Source: Naumovozyma dairenensis CBS 421
Lineage: Eukaryota; Ascomycota; Saccharomycetes; Saccharomycetales; Saccharomycetaceae
DNA length: 64,000 bases
Assembly: GCF_000227115.2 (NCBI RefSeq)
Contig: NC_016484.1
Location: 930,001-994,000 of the forward strand
Direction: 5' to 3'
The position numbers and the translations under genes were made by a program. Shown here in pieces: positions 40,989 through 50,912 of the stretch. The notes under the pieces were generated by a model. That model saw nothing but the letters and a program-made list of their open reading frames with translations. It did not search any database and was not told the DNA's origin. How positions within the stretch are numbered: position 1 is the stretch's first letter; each line of letters opens with the position of its first letter.

Positions 40989-43890
40989 TTTCCTCAGGGA
41001 GAATCTAATGGACGTGTATACCTTAAAAGATAGGCTTATTTAGACATAAGCATGAGTTCGTCAATGAGATTTTATTTATATCTCTTTCAGCATTTCCATG
41101 ACTGTATTGCCCCTAAAATAATACGGTGTTTCGTTCGTTGTAAACAATTTTGACTACCATTTGTTGTATTATATATATTTAGTTATGTAGTCTAACTAAT
41201 CAAAGTAACTATCAAATTCTACTATTAAAAAAAAGCATGCATCTAGGTATTATTTATTATTATTTTTGTTATGTAGGTGTTAGATTTCTTATCGATAAAA
41301 ATTTATCTCGAATATTATTTGGAGGTTGTAATAGAGAAGAATACTTAAGATTGAGCTTACAAGAACCTTGAGTGGTGTTAAAGCCATATAACTTCGGCTT
41401 TGTAACTAGAAGAGATGATTGAAATGGTAAAACATTCATGCCTTCCGGGCATTTTGAAGACACAAAGAACGCTAAATTATTTGAATTTTGTTGCACGTTA
41501 TCCAAATACTATATGAACTCTATATTAATGAAGGGTTTACTAAGTGCCCTTATAAATTTAAAAAGAGGAGTTAACTATAATCTCAAGTTTGTGAACACCA
41601 ATTGGTGACTATTATTATGGTATTTAGTTACTCTATCCCATCCTTAAGTTTCTCCAACTTAGGCATTGTTTAAAGCAACTGTGAAAGGTTTAACGTTTAT
41701 CAGTCAAATCGGAAAAATAACTACGGTCCTCTGTGAGGTGAGTCTACCTCGTAACAACGCTACAATCGACCGAAAAAATGCGTCGCACATTTATTCCACA
41801 AGTTTTATATGGTGTAATAGCCCAATGTTACATTGCTTTGACTAATTACATAACATAGTACCGAGCAGGCGAAGGATGGGTAATGGAGAAGCTTTAAATA
41901 AAACACCCTAAGGCGTTACAGTCTGGACTATTTATCGAAAATCTATATATCAAATAAGAGTACGAAATGCATGACCTAGAGATGTTTTTATTTCAGAGGG
42001 CCGAGCAAAGGTAACTCACTTTCATCAAAATACGTCCCCCGTAGCACAAAAGTCACTGATGCATCTTAAGCAATATATCATCTTAAAAATCATGTTTTTA
42101 GTATCACGGGGTTTTCTTTTTATCTTGAAGAAAATCTCATTTCTACAAACTTTTGTTTATTGTTTGTAATCTGTTTTTTTATGTTTTTTCCATTTTAACT
42201 TCAGTAGTCTACTTTTCCTTGCATATTTATATATATACATATATATTAATGGGCAGTGCCGGTGTCATGAAAAGAACCTGTTCAATTAAGAGACTATTTA
42301 TCACAGTTTTGCTTCTCAATTCTTTACAGTTTACAGAACATGAAATCAAGGCAGTAGACCCAATTTAGACTAAACCGGGGTCGACGAAGATTAAAACTAA
42401 TTATTTTTATAATAGTGATTCAAAGTCATAGATATATGATATCGATAAAATAAATTGAATCAAGGTGATTCAAAATCTAGAGACAACAACTCTATTGAGT
42501 TGAACCAAATGTTGACAGTAGGAAATATTGCTTCTAATCCCTTTACCCCAACAACTTTAACTGCCACAATCTAGTTGAAGTAAAGGACTTCAAGTGTTAG
42601 TTCCGATAATCCAAGTCAATCAATCCCACCCTCAACAACAAATAAAAAAAAGTCTCCTAAAAATGATCCTAATTACGCTACTGGTAGAGGGAACAGTTCA
42701 CATCACATACACCATCATGGTGTTTGTCAAAATCCCAAAACGAAGACCTTTCTGTGAGGATCACTCTGCCTTGGACAACCTGTCATAATTCATGTTACCA
42801 GTGGTTATCGTTGTTATAATTAGAGAGCGAGTAAAATAATGCTAACAGATTAATTTTAAAGATTTTGTTAGGTTTTTTTATTTCTATATTAACGCAATTT
42901 AATACTAAATTCAATAAATATATCTTAGTGGTGACTATTCCATAAATGTATAACAAAAAATGGGAATTAGTCTATTGGATTCAAGTCTTTAATTTTTGGA
43001 ATTTTTTCCTCACAAAAAGTAAGATAAAACACATCTTGAGATATGTAAGTGCATGGAAACAGGTACGGGAATAGCCTATATCATTTTTCCGGGTACACTC
43101 CAATTCTAAATTAGAAATTTCTCTTTCTTTGGCATATTTTATTGATGAAACATATTAGAGAAAACATATAACCAAAGGGAAATATACCTTTCTCGGAAGA
43201 GCACGCAACCTAGGGAGAAATAAAATATAAGAGTCACCCACATCGAACGTAAGAAAATATACAATAAGTACCTCAACCTAATTTGATTACTGGAAAGAAT
43301 TTTCAATGTCGATACCATCATGAAAATATTACTAGGCTCTTTTTGAGTATCGATATGAAAATGTTCCATGTTTTTTGCCTGTAATGTTAGTGTATTTTAA
43401 AATATAATTAGGGGAGGCAGCAGAGCTTTTCTCTGTGACATTTCTTTTAACTGCTCTAGGAGATTTACGTACAAAGGTTGGGCCCGTCACAAAAAAGTTT
43501 TGCAAAATTACAAAATGTCGTGGAATTGAATTTTGAGACTTATCTTAGAAGATAGTATATATTGTCTTACGGTCGCCATTATACTTGATCAAAGAATAAA
43601 GTACTAGTATTCAACTTTTACTCTCACATCCAGGAGTCGATAAACGTAAGTATATTTTAGAGCAAACTACATCAACCTTGCAAAATTTCAACTCTTTAAA
43701 GAAAAGAGAAATACATGGATATGAAAAATAACAATGATAAAAAAAATCTCCCAGTTTAATTAAACAAAATTCAGCAAAAGTGAACAACAAAAACTAGCTT
43801 GATGTATGGCGTTAAGAACTCTTTCATTTCTTCCATCCATACAGTCTTAAATATAGAATAATGTTACGCAGTATGTATATATAAACTGTA
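40989..43890. other. Spacer after adhesin 2
   Basis: About 2.9 kb without an intact gene. It includes GAGGT-GAGTCT-ACCTC (41737-41752), a CGACCGAAAAAATGCG word (41767-41782) nearly repeated upstream of adhesin 1, poly-T/A tracts, and a decayed reading frame (42449-42757). Short ORFs at 42153 and 43139 were not judged real. Confidence 0.4.
42449..42757 (+). pseudogene. Decayed reading frame of unknown origin
   Basis: In one frame the stretch reads as hydrophilic protein-like sequence, QMLTVGNIASNPFTPTTL, then two stops within four codons, then SVSSDNPSQSIPPSTTNKKK and a His-rich segment GNSSHHIHHHG before a final TGA at 42755. Composition (Asn, Ser, Pro, Thr, Lys, His) resembles retrotransposon gag or other low-complexity yeast proteins, but I do not recognise a family. 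It lies about 1.1 kb upstream of the LTR-like copy C, so a Ty remnant is possible. Confidence 0.25.
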
Positions 43891-44225
43891 TGTTGATGTG
43901 ACACTAGAGCCCCGGAAGTGTCTCTTTTCACTCTACAGGTGAACTATCAGTGTGATCTTGAATGTCAGTGTTGTTGTTTATCTTGTTGATGTTTATTGAC
44001 CAATTAACGATTATATAAAACTGTTTACGTTGGTCAACTATATATATCTATCATTGTGTATTTACGTATTAGAGGAGAGTCTTTTTAATCTTCTCTCTTA
44101 TTACCTTGTCCATTTATTTATTGTACGGTGCAAGTCAATTGAAGGGGCTGGATCCAAGTTCCTATATATTCATTGAGTCACACAATAGTGTTTGCACATT
44201 TTCCCATCATTTCAATACCTTAGTC
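43891..44225 (+). mobile_element. Decayed solo-LTR-like sequence, copy C
   Basis: It begins TGTTGATGTGACACTAGAGCC and shares the ordered words of copies A and B: CACTAGAGCC, AACTATCAGTGTGATCTTGA, CCATTTATTTATT, TATATTCATTGAGTCACACAA. It has no accompanying gag/pol. The right end is approximate. It lies inside the adhesin insertion. Confidence 0.55.
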
Positions 44226-44263
44226 AAAAATTTTCTGATATTCTGGAATTGACCAGTTGGGCT

Positions 44264-44881
44264 CTAATAAAATATTAAAGTTCTGCTTTTCCCTTTATAG
44301 TTGGAAAGGCTGATGAGGCAAAGGGGTAGGAGCACTAGTATATACAGCATTCCTGCTAATATTAATACAGGTATTAACTTTGATATTTTACGTACACTCA
44401 ATATGGCTAAATAAGGTGAGTTCATGTGACCAAATAGGTAAATAGCTAGTATTGATGGATAGAAGTCGGACGATTCTTTTTTTGTTAGTTTATCTATTTT
44501 TAGGTGGTGATGGCCTACTGGGTCCATATGCAGCCTTACGAAGGGTAAGTTACAACTCCATGAGTACGAAAGATACGGGGTGTTTTTATGTAAAATATAT
44601 AGGGTAGTGGACGCACCAAGGGCAACCTGGAATCTTATGACATTCAAGGTATTCGATCTGCTGCATATTTCATGTAGTATGTATGCTCTGTCTGTATAAC
44701 TACAGAAATGATCTACATCCAGATGTGCAGTTGATTGACATTTTGACAAGCGACGGAGAATGCCCTGCCACAGGAGTCGCGCACTACATCGGTCGCTCAC
44801 CTTTGTTTCGAAACAGCTTTTTTTAGGAAACAATCCAAAAGAGACATTTCTGCAGTAACTATCGAGAACTTGTACGTTCAT
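44264..44881 (-). CDS. Orphan ORF, 205 residues, possible membrane protein
   Basis: An intact ATG-started frame of 205 codons, long for noncoding DNA of this composition. The N-terminal two thirds are Cys/His/Ser-rich with many aromatic residues (for example HLDVDHFCSYTDRAY). The C-terminal ~60 residues contain one or two hydrophobic segments (LIPVLILAGMLYILVLLPLC), suggesting membrane insertion. I do not recognise a family. It starts about 740 bases upstream of adhesin 3 on the other strand, next to LTR-like copy C. It could be a lineage-specific gene, a relic, or a chance frame. Confidence 0.35.
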   Translation of the reverse strand: MNVQVLDSYCRNVSFGLFPKKSCFETKVSDRCSARLLWQGILRRLSKCQSTAHLDVDHFCSYTDRAYILHEICSRSNTLNVIRFQVALGASTTLYILHKNTPYLSYSWSCNLPFVRLHMDPVGHHHLKIDKLTKKESSDFYPSILAIYLFGHMNSPYLAILSVRKISKLIPVLILAGMLYILVLLPLCLISLSNYKGKSRTLIFY

Positions 44882-45086
44882 TACATCAATTGACTTTGGT
44901 CTAGGTACAGAGTATGCACTTCATACCAAACTGCAATACATTTGCCTACAAACAGCTTATTGTTCATGTCTTTCTCTAGACTTTCAGGGTCCTTGTCCAC
45001 TTAAAGTACGTGCGTACGTGTGTAGACTAAAAGAAACAAGGAAACCAAAAGAATGGAAACTTTGCCGATATAAATTTTAATTCAAC

Positions 45087-45344
45087 ATGGAACGTTTTAG
45101 AGCTATTTGTGTACTATTATGCAATCGAACTTTGCATCAGAACAGCAAGTCAGGTGGAGTATATGCAAATATTACCAACAGCACGAGGGTAAGTTTGCCA
45201 TTCCACATAGGCGCCCCACTCATCTCCAAGACTTCTACGAATTTATTTAGCCAGGTCCCGGTAGCATACGTATCGTGTGGTCTTGCTACTGGCTATATCT
45301 TTGAAAGAAGTGTCAATTACAATTTGAACTTTACAATATTATAA
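45087..45344 (+). CDS. Doubtful small ORF, 85 residues
   Basis: ATG-started frame between the orphan ORF and adhesin 3. It contains VPVAYVSCGLATGYIFERS but no recognised domain or signal peptide. Low confidence; it may lie in the adhesin 3 leader or promoter. Confidence 0.18.
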   Translation: MERFRAICVLLCNRTLHQNSKSGGVYANITNSTRVSLPFHIGAPLISKTSTNLFSQVPVAYVSCGLATGYIFERSVNYNLNFTIL

Positions 45345-45624
45345 ACGTAAACTTTCCCTATTTTTAGTGGTATACATTGTCTACCATACATATTTAGATT
45401 TACTCCAACCAACTCACTTGGAAAAAGATTTTCAAAGGCATTTTTGATTAAGATTATTACATGGAAAATAAAAAGTCTCGACCTGGAACAAAAATACCGT
45501 CAATATGGAAGGTTTTCTATTTAAGTGAGAACGAAGAGAATCAATTATCCTTTTTGATCTGCCTTTTTCTTTTCCCCTTTACATTACCAAGAAATAGTAC
45601 ACCAACAGACGCGGAGCAAATATA

Positions 45625-48345
45625 ATGTTTTCTAAATATTATATTCTGGTAGCTTTAACAGGTTTATTATGTCAATTGGCGACAGCAGTTGATATTAGGT
45701 TTAATGAGTTCCACGAAGGTTCCAAAGAATATAATGATCCCTACGATATAGAAAAAGATGTAACTTTTGCAATTAGCAAAGGTAATAAAGTCGGTTTCCA
45801 TAAAAATATGCATAATAAAGGTCGCTTCTGTTGTGGTTCCCATCATGTTCATTTCGGCAGTGGTGAATTACACAACGATGGGGATATGATTATACACAAT
45901 CCTGGACCAGCTTCAGATGCTAATGTCAATTTCACTTTGAACAGTTTGTCCAATTCAGGTCTATTGTCTATCCAAAATACTTATGAATCTAATTCAATCG
46001 GTCAATTATTTGCTAAGGATTCTTTTATTAATAGCGGTATCATATATATGGAAACTGTTAAGCAACATGTCAAAGTTCACACTTCTTCCTCTTATATTAA
46101 TAATAAAGGGACGATGATTTTCAATGGAGGTAATTATTCTCTCCAATCATCCATTAAAGGTCATGGTTGTATTGCGTTGCAAGGACACCATCACATATAT
46201 ATCGACATGAAATATAATTACGAACAAACATTTTACTGTGATGATAATGAGAAGGAATTGCATTTTCTTGGCTCACCATCCTCAAGTTCATCCCCTCTGA
46301 TATTGCATGGGTTTTCAAACCAACATTCAATGTATTTCCACGGTTCTGAAACAGCTAAAACACATAGATTAGTTACTAGTTATAACTCCCTAACTGGTTA
46401 TATGTCTGTTATAACAAAACCCATAAAAGGTAAATCTTCGCCGGTTGAAAGAAGAATATTCATCGGGCTTGGTTACGAACATAAATACTTTAGTTTCGAA
46501 TTCACAAAATACAATGGTCATAACTGTATTCATGGTAATTACCATAAACCTTGCCCACATCCAACAAGGCCACCTGTTTGTCACTTCCCACCACCAAACC
46601 ATGGACATCATTGTCCAGGTCACCACCCGAACCCTCCTTGTACATCCAGGAAACCATCATCATCATCATCAACAATCTCGTCTACACTAATTTTCTCATC
46701 CTCCGTGTCATCCGAAATGTCTAGTTCTGTTGAAATTAGTAGCACGTTTGCTAGCCATTCCTCTGGTTCCCATATACAACCATCGAGTAGTGGATCGGTT
46801 AGCATTCATTCTAGCTCCTTCCCGGCTTCCAGCAGTGAATCCATGATTTCCAGTTCATTTGTTTCCTCTGTCTCGCACTCCAGCTCTGTTACTGTTCCAT
46901 CTTCTGCTTCTCACAGTGAATCGATGGTTTCCATGCCACCTGCATCTTCTGTGTCACACTTCAACTCTGTTACTGTTCCATCTTCTGTTTGCCACAGTGA
47001 ATCGATGATTTCCAGTTCAGTTGTTTCCTCTGAATCTCAATCCAGCTCTGTTACTGTTCCATCTTCTGTTTCTCACAGCGAATCGATGGTTTCCAGTTCA
47101 TTTGTTTCCTCTGTCTCGCACTCCAGCTCTGTTACTGTTCCATCTTCTGCTTCTCACAGTGAATCGATGGTTTCCATGCCACCTGCATCTTCTGCGTCAC
47201 ACTCCAGCTCTGTTACTGTTCCATCTTCTGCTTCTCACAGTGAATCGATGGTTTCCATGCCACCTGCATCTTCTGTGTCACACTCCAGCTCTGTTACTGT
47301 TCCATCTTCTGCTTCTCACAGCGAATCGATGGTTTCCATGCCACCTGCATCTTCTGTGTCACACTCCAGCTCTGTTACTGTTCCATCTTCTGTTTCTCAC
47401 AGCGAATCGATGGTTTCCAGTTCATTTGTTTCCTCTGTCTCGCACTCCAGCTCTGTTACTGTTCCACCTTCTGTTTGCCACAGTGAATCGATTATTTCCA
47501 GTTCAGTTGTTTCCTCTGAATCTCAATCCAGCTCTGTTACTGTTCCATCTTCTGTTTCTCACAGCGAATCGATGATTTCCAGTTCAGTTGTTTCCTCTGA
47601 ATCTCAATCCAGCTCTGTTACTGTTCCATCTTCTGCTTCTCACAGTGAATCGATGGTTTCCATGCCACCTGCATCTTCTGTGTCACACTCCAGCTCTGTT
47701 ACTGTTCCATCTTCTGCTTCTCACAGCGAATCGATTATTTCCAGTTCAGTTGTTTCGTCTGTCTCGCACTTCAATTCTGTTACTGTTCCATCTTCTGTTT
47801 CTCACAGCGAATCGATGGTTTCCAGTTCAGCTGCTTCCTCTGAATCTCAATTCAGCTCCAGCTCCATACCATATGCATCTTCTGTGTCACACTCCAGCGC
47901 TGCTACAGTGCCATCTTCTGTTTCTCACAGTGAATTGATGATTTCAAGCTCAGCTACTTCTTCTGAAACTCAATCCAGATCTAGCTTTACCTCAATGGCA
48001 AGGCCAAGTACTGTTCCATCCAATACTGGGTCCAGTCAATCGTCTAGTGTGGAGTCAATAAGTCCCTCATCTCGTTCCACCATTATTATTTCAAGGTCGT
48101 CGAGAAGTAGGTCAGTAGTTAGTTCGACAGTATCATCAGCATCTACTTCATCAACATCAACATTTGAACACTCAAAACCATCGTCCATTGGATTTGTACC
48201 TGGCACAAGCTCTTTGGAGCCTTCTAGTAGTCATACAAAGAATACTATTTGTTCTGCATCTATTTTCATTGATTGTGGTGGTACAACATTTACTACTTTC
48301 TTCCAATATGCGACGGTTACTGTCACGGAGACAATGTATAAATGA
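45625..48345 (+). CDS. HYR/IFF-like adhesin with 27-residue Ser-rich repeats (adhesin 3)
   Basis: Predicted cell-wall adhesin of 906 residues. The first ATG gives signal peptide MFSKYYILVALTGLLCQLA. The N-terminal HYR/IFF-type domain (about 22-305) carries CCGSHHVHFG, GGNYSLQSSIKGHGCIAL and HGSETAKTHRLV. It is followed by an unusual His/Pro/Cys-rich linker (about 307-341, with PNHGHHCPGHHPNPPC). A Ser-rich stalk follows (about 342-860) built from 81-base repeats in several subtypes. The last ~35 residues have the tail CSASIFIDCGGTTFTTFFQY, shared with adhesin 2, and stop at MYK with no GPI hydrophobic segment. It is on the same strand as adhesins 1 and 2, forming a tandem array. The Ser/Thr stalk is expected to be heavily O-mannosylated. 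Confidence 0.85.
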   Translation: MFSKYYILVALTGLLCQLATAVDIRFNEFHEGSKEYNDPYDIEKDVTFAISKGNKVGFHKNMHNKGRFCCGSHHVHFGSGELHNDGDMIIHNPGPASDANVNFTLNSLSNSGLLSIQNTYESNSIGQLFAKDSFINSGIIYMETVKQHVKVHTSSSYINNKGTMIFNGGNYSLQSSIKGHGCIALQGHHHIYIDMKYNYEQTFYCDDNEKELHFLGSPSSSSSPLILHGFSNQHSMYFHGSETAKTHRLVTSYNSLTGYMSVITKPIKGKSSPVERRIFIGLGYEHKYFSFEFTKYNGHNCIHGNYHKPCPHPTRPPVCHFPPPNHGHHCPGHHPNPPCTSRKPSSSSSTISSTLIFSSSVSSEMSSSVEISSTFASHSSGSHIQPSSSGSVSIHSSSFPASSSESMISSSFVSSVSHSSSVTVPSSASHSESMVSMPPASSVSHFNSVTVPSSVCHSESMISSSVVSSESQSSSVTVPSSVSHSESMVSSSFVSSVSHSSSVTVPSSASHSESMVSMPPASSASHSSSVTVPSSASHSESMVSMPPASSVSHSSSVTVPSSASHSESMVSMPPASSVSHSSSVTVPSSVSHSESMVSSSFVSSVSHSSSVTVPPSVCHSESIISSSVVSSESQSSSVTVPSSVSHSESMISSSVVSSESQSSSVTVPSSASHSESMVSMPPASSVSHSSSVTVPSSASHSESIISSSVVSSVSHFNSVTVPSSVSHSESMVSSSAASSESQFSSSSIPYASSVSHSSAATVPSSVSHSELMISSSATSSETQSRSSFTSMARPSTVPSNTGSSQSSSVESISPSSRSTIIISRSSRSRSVVSSTVSSASTSSTSTFEHSKPSSIGFVPGTSSLEPSSSHTKNTICSASIFIDCGGTTFTTFFQYATVTVTETMYK
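46804..47950 (+). repeat. 81-bp tandem repeats of adhesin 3
   Basis: About twelve 27-residue units beginning SVTVPSS, first at about 46885 and spaced 81 bases (46888 to 46969 checked), plus degenerate units at both ends. At least three subtypes alternate: MPPASSVSHSS, SSVVSSESQSS and SSFVSSVSHSS. Because the unit length is a multiple of three, long artefact ORFs appear in other frames. Confidence 0.93.
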
Positions 48346-49574
48346 AAATGATGATACCTATTGAAGCAAAATTTTCTTGCTCTAAAGTTTCCTTATCATA
48401 ATGAACAAAATTCTGTAAATTATAATGTTTTTCTTTTGCTGCCATATCTAAAGCCAATGTTCATATGATCGAGTGATTCTTTCGTTCGTTATTGGGATAT
48501 GTCTGTTCTTTTTCTTAAAGATCCCATTTTTTTATAAACTTTCGATACCCATAGCATATCTGTATACTGAATATGTGTTATATATAATTTTAAAATGAAT
48601 ACGATGATTTTAACTTCTTTACAGATTGGTAAAACCAAAATATTCTTTATCGTATTAGTTTATTTACTTGCATGGTTAACTAATAAGGCCCAGTGTGACA
48701 TGGTTTTGCTAAATGGAAAGGATAATACTCTATGTTATAGAAATGTTTATTCCAATTCTTTGCCAAACTTCTACGGGGGTGGCACCAATTTTGAGTGACG
48801 AAAAAAATGCCTATAAGAGAGGGGGGAATCAACGGTTAGTTTACCTATTGTATACTGTACACTATGGTATCAAGCATATATAATGACTATAAAAGAAATA
48901 AGACTGGCAGAAAGACATCATCCAGCGGTATGAATGCTGGGCATGAAAAAAATATATAGTAAGAAAAATTCTTCCTCCAGCAGGAATTGTGGTTCATCAT
49001 CAATACCATTAGGAAACCACTAAGACCAAACAAGCTCATGACAGAACTTGCCATGCTAACAGTTACAGTTTCTTCGAAGAGTCATAGATACCAGGGGGGC
49101 TATGGACTAATAGGGACTAATAATTATTAAATATGAGAAACAAAGTGAGACAGTAAGAATTTATCCTTTAGTTTGTTGCCAATCCTATTCTGGAATATAT
49201 GTAAACAAGAGGACATTAGTCTATATTATAGGGTCATCGTCCTTTTTATGTCCTTCTGTTTAACGTTTAGTTGTGCCAGACAATTGTTTGAACAGGCGAT
49301 TTTTCTTCTGGACGCCGCTGCCGTCTATATGGAAAACCCTGGTTAATTTTCCTTCTGAAAAGACACTTTCTACTATTACACGAGCATGAAATTTCATGGT
49401 TTTGTTCAAGTGATGAGCAAGATGAATTAAAAACCAATATGAATTTGTATTAAGATGGATTTTCAAGACCTTTCACTATTCATAATTGCTTCAGATTGAC
49501 AGCATGGGCTTTAATTTTGATCATATTTTTCAATTACTATTAGTAGAACATCTACGATATAATCTAGAATAAAT
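48346..49574. other. Spacer between adhesin 3 and RTC4
   Basis: A 1.2-kb AT-rich spacer at the right edge of the insertion. It holds one doubtful small ORF (48595) and an AT-rich RTC4 promoter. No LTR or tRNA was recognised at this edge. Confidence 0.4.
48595..48798 (+). CDS. Doubtful small ORF with hydrophobic N-terminus, 67 residues
   Basis: ATG-started frame 250 bases after adhesin 3. Residues about 14-30 are hydrophobic (KIFFIVLVYLLAWLTNKAQC) and could be a signal peptide or membrane anchor, followed by ~35 polar residues. The position just downstream of an adhesin suggests a possible relic of another family member, but similarity to the adhesin N-termini is weak. Unrecognised. Confidence 0.25.
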   Translation: MNTMILTSLQIGKTKIFFIVLVYLLAWLTNKAQCDMVLLNGKDNTLCYRNVYSNSLPNFYGGGTNFE

Positions 49575-50912
49575 ATGGTGAAAGAAAATGCTCGAAAGTC
49601 GAAGATTTACACGACTAACATAGATGATATTTACAAGACACGGAGAAAGAACGATGGTAAACTAAATACCGGTGGTGATAAGCCGAATGATAAGAAGGTT
49701 CATCATGTTCCTATTTTTGATCGTCGCTCCGGAGGCTATAAGACAGAACGTTTGAAAGATCTCAATTCGAAAGAATCAATTCAAAAAGGCCATAATAAGA
49801 AAAGGAGGAAACTCACTAAGATACCCGACGATTTCGGATGCGATACTGCATTTTCTAGTCAAGAGGTCAATGACGATGATGAAGCTAATGATTGTTCTAA
49901 TGTCGATAATGAACGAGGGAAAGATTCTCAGAAAATGAATGACTTGCAGTTGAGTGATATATCAAGTGTAGAAAGTAGCGACGACGATGACGACAATGAC
50001 GATGCTGGCAAGGAAAAGAGAGAAATGAAGGGCAAAGACACAAGCCATAGTGGCTCAGAGACAGGCTCCAATTCGGATGATGACCCGACTGATGCAGAAT
50101 TAAGCTCAATTAAGAGATCACCGATTAAAACAAGTATCGGGAATCAGGAAAGAGAGGACACCATTAAGCAATTAGAAATAAATCAAACAACGGGAACGTT
50201 ATTAGAAGAAGCGGATGAATTAGATACCATAATGTCCAAAGTTATAGAAAATAGAAAAACGAATAAAGAAGATAGAAGATCGATTTTAGCCATGACCTCC
50301 AAAGAAGAACAATTAGAGAAATATAATCTAAGAAAAAGATACGTCGATAAGTATGATATACCGCCAATATTATACTGCGAAGAACTTATAGAAGGGATAC
50401 AACCTTATTTATCCGTTGTAGACGAAGTACTGAAAGGAAAATTGGCATCAATATATTATTTTGAGGCAAGGGAAGCATTTGAACATTCAAGTAAGCCGTA
50501 CCTTTCAATTGAAGAATTCAGAAGATTGGACCTGAATAAATTTTTAGCCGGATTCTATGGATTTAAGAGACAATTTAAAGTTGGTGAAGAGATCTTAAAT
50601 GTATATAAAAAATCACTGGAAAGGAACAAATCTGCTACCTTACGATGGTGGGGAATTGAAGATTTCTCCAAGTATGTTTTAGCACCGGAAGTACTTGCAT
50701 CTTTCCAAATGAGTCGAATGCAAGCTATCAAGAAGAACGACAGCGTAGAACGACAAGAAGTATATGATCTGTTCGATGACACCGTTGAATATGGTATCTC
50801 AGTATCCGATACTGACCCATTGGAGAAATGGGAAGTCTCTGTAGAAGAATCTCGTTTGATAGAACTCGGTCTAGACCCTAAAATATATGGTTCTGATTAC
50901 TGGCATGCTTGA
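49575..50912 (+). CDS. RTC4: Rtc4-like nuclear protein
   Basis: The identification with S. cerevisiae Rtc4 (YNL254C), a poorly characterised nuclear protein named from a telomere-capping suppressor screen, rests mainly on position between TEX1 and GIS2. The 445-residue product has a basic start (VKENARKSKIYTTN). An acidic Ser/Asp-rich middle follows (about 95-170), and the C-terminal half is folded (about 240-445), with KYNLRKRYVDKYDIPPILYCEE and the ending LGLDPKIYGSDYWHA, consistent with the RTC4 domain. It is somewhat longer than the ~400 residues I recall for S. cerevisiae, mainly because of the acidic linker. Confidence 0.82.
   Translation: MVKENARKSKIYTTNIDDIYKTRRKNDGKLNTGGDKPNDKKVHHVPIFDRRSGGYKTERLKDLNSKESIQKGHNKKRRKLTKIPDDFGCDTAFSSQEVNDDDEANDCSNVDNERGKDSQKMNDLQLSDISSVESSDDDDDNDDAGKEKREMKGKDTSHSGSETGSNSDDDPTDAELSSIKRSPIKTSIGNQEREDTIKQLEINQTTGTLLEEADELDTIMSKVIENRKTNKEDRRSILAMTSKEEQLEKYNLRKRYVDKYDIPPILYCEELIEGIQPYLSVVDEVLKGKLASIYYFEAREAFEHSSKPYLSIEEFRRLDLNKFLAGFYGFKRQFKVGEEILNVYKKSLERNKSATLRWWGIEDFSKYVLAPEVLASFQMSRMQAIKKNDSVERQEVYDLFDDTVEYGISVSDTDPLEKWEVSVEESRLIELGLDPKIYGSDYWHA

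Noticed and set aside
42177..42187. TTTTATGTTTT as an ARS consensus / replication origin
   Set aside because: An 11-base AT-rich word is expected by chance many times in this composition; no supporting B elements were identified.
42153..42368. 71-codon ORF with hydrophobic start
   Set aside because: Begins at TTG and the hydrophobic part is translated poly-T/TA sequence; the ATG at 42249 leaves about 39 unremarkable codons.
47021..47938. Long alternative-frame ORFs (184 and 116 codons) inside adhesin 3
   Set aside because: The 81-bp unit is a multiple of three, so any stop-free frame stays open through the array; the products are Leu-rich shadows with no start context.
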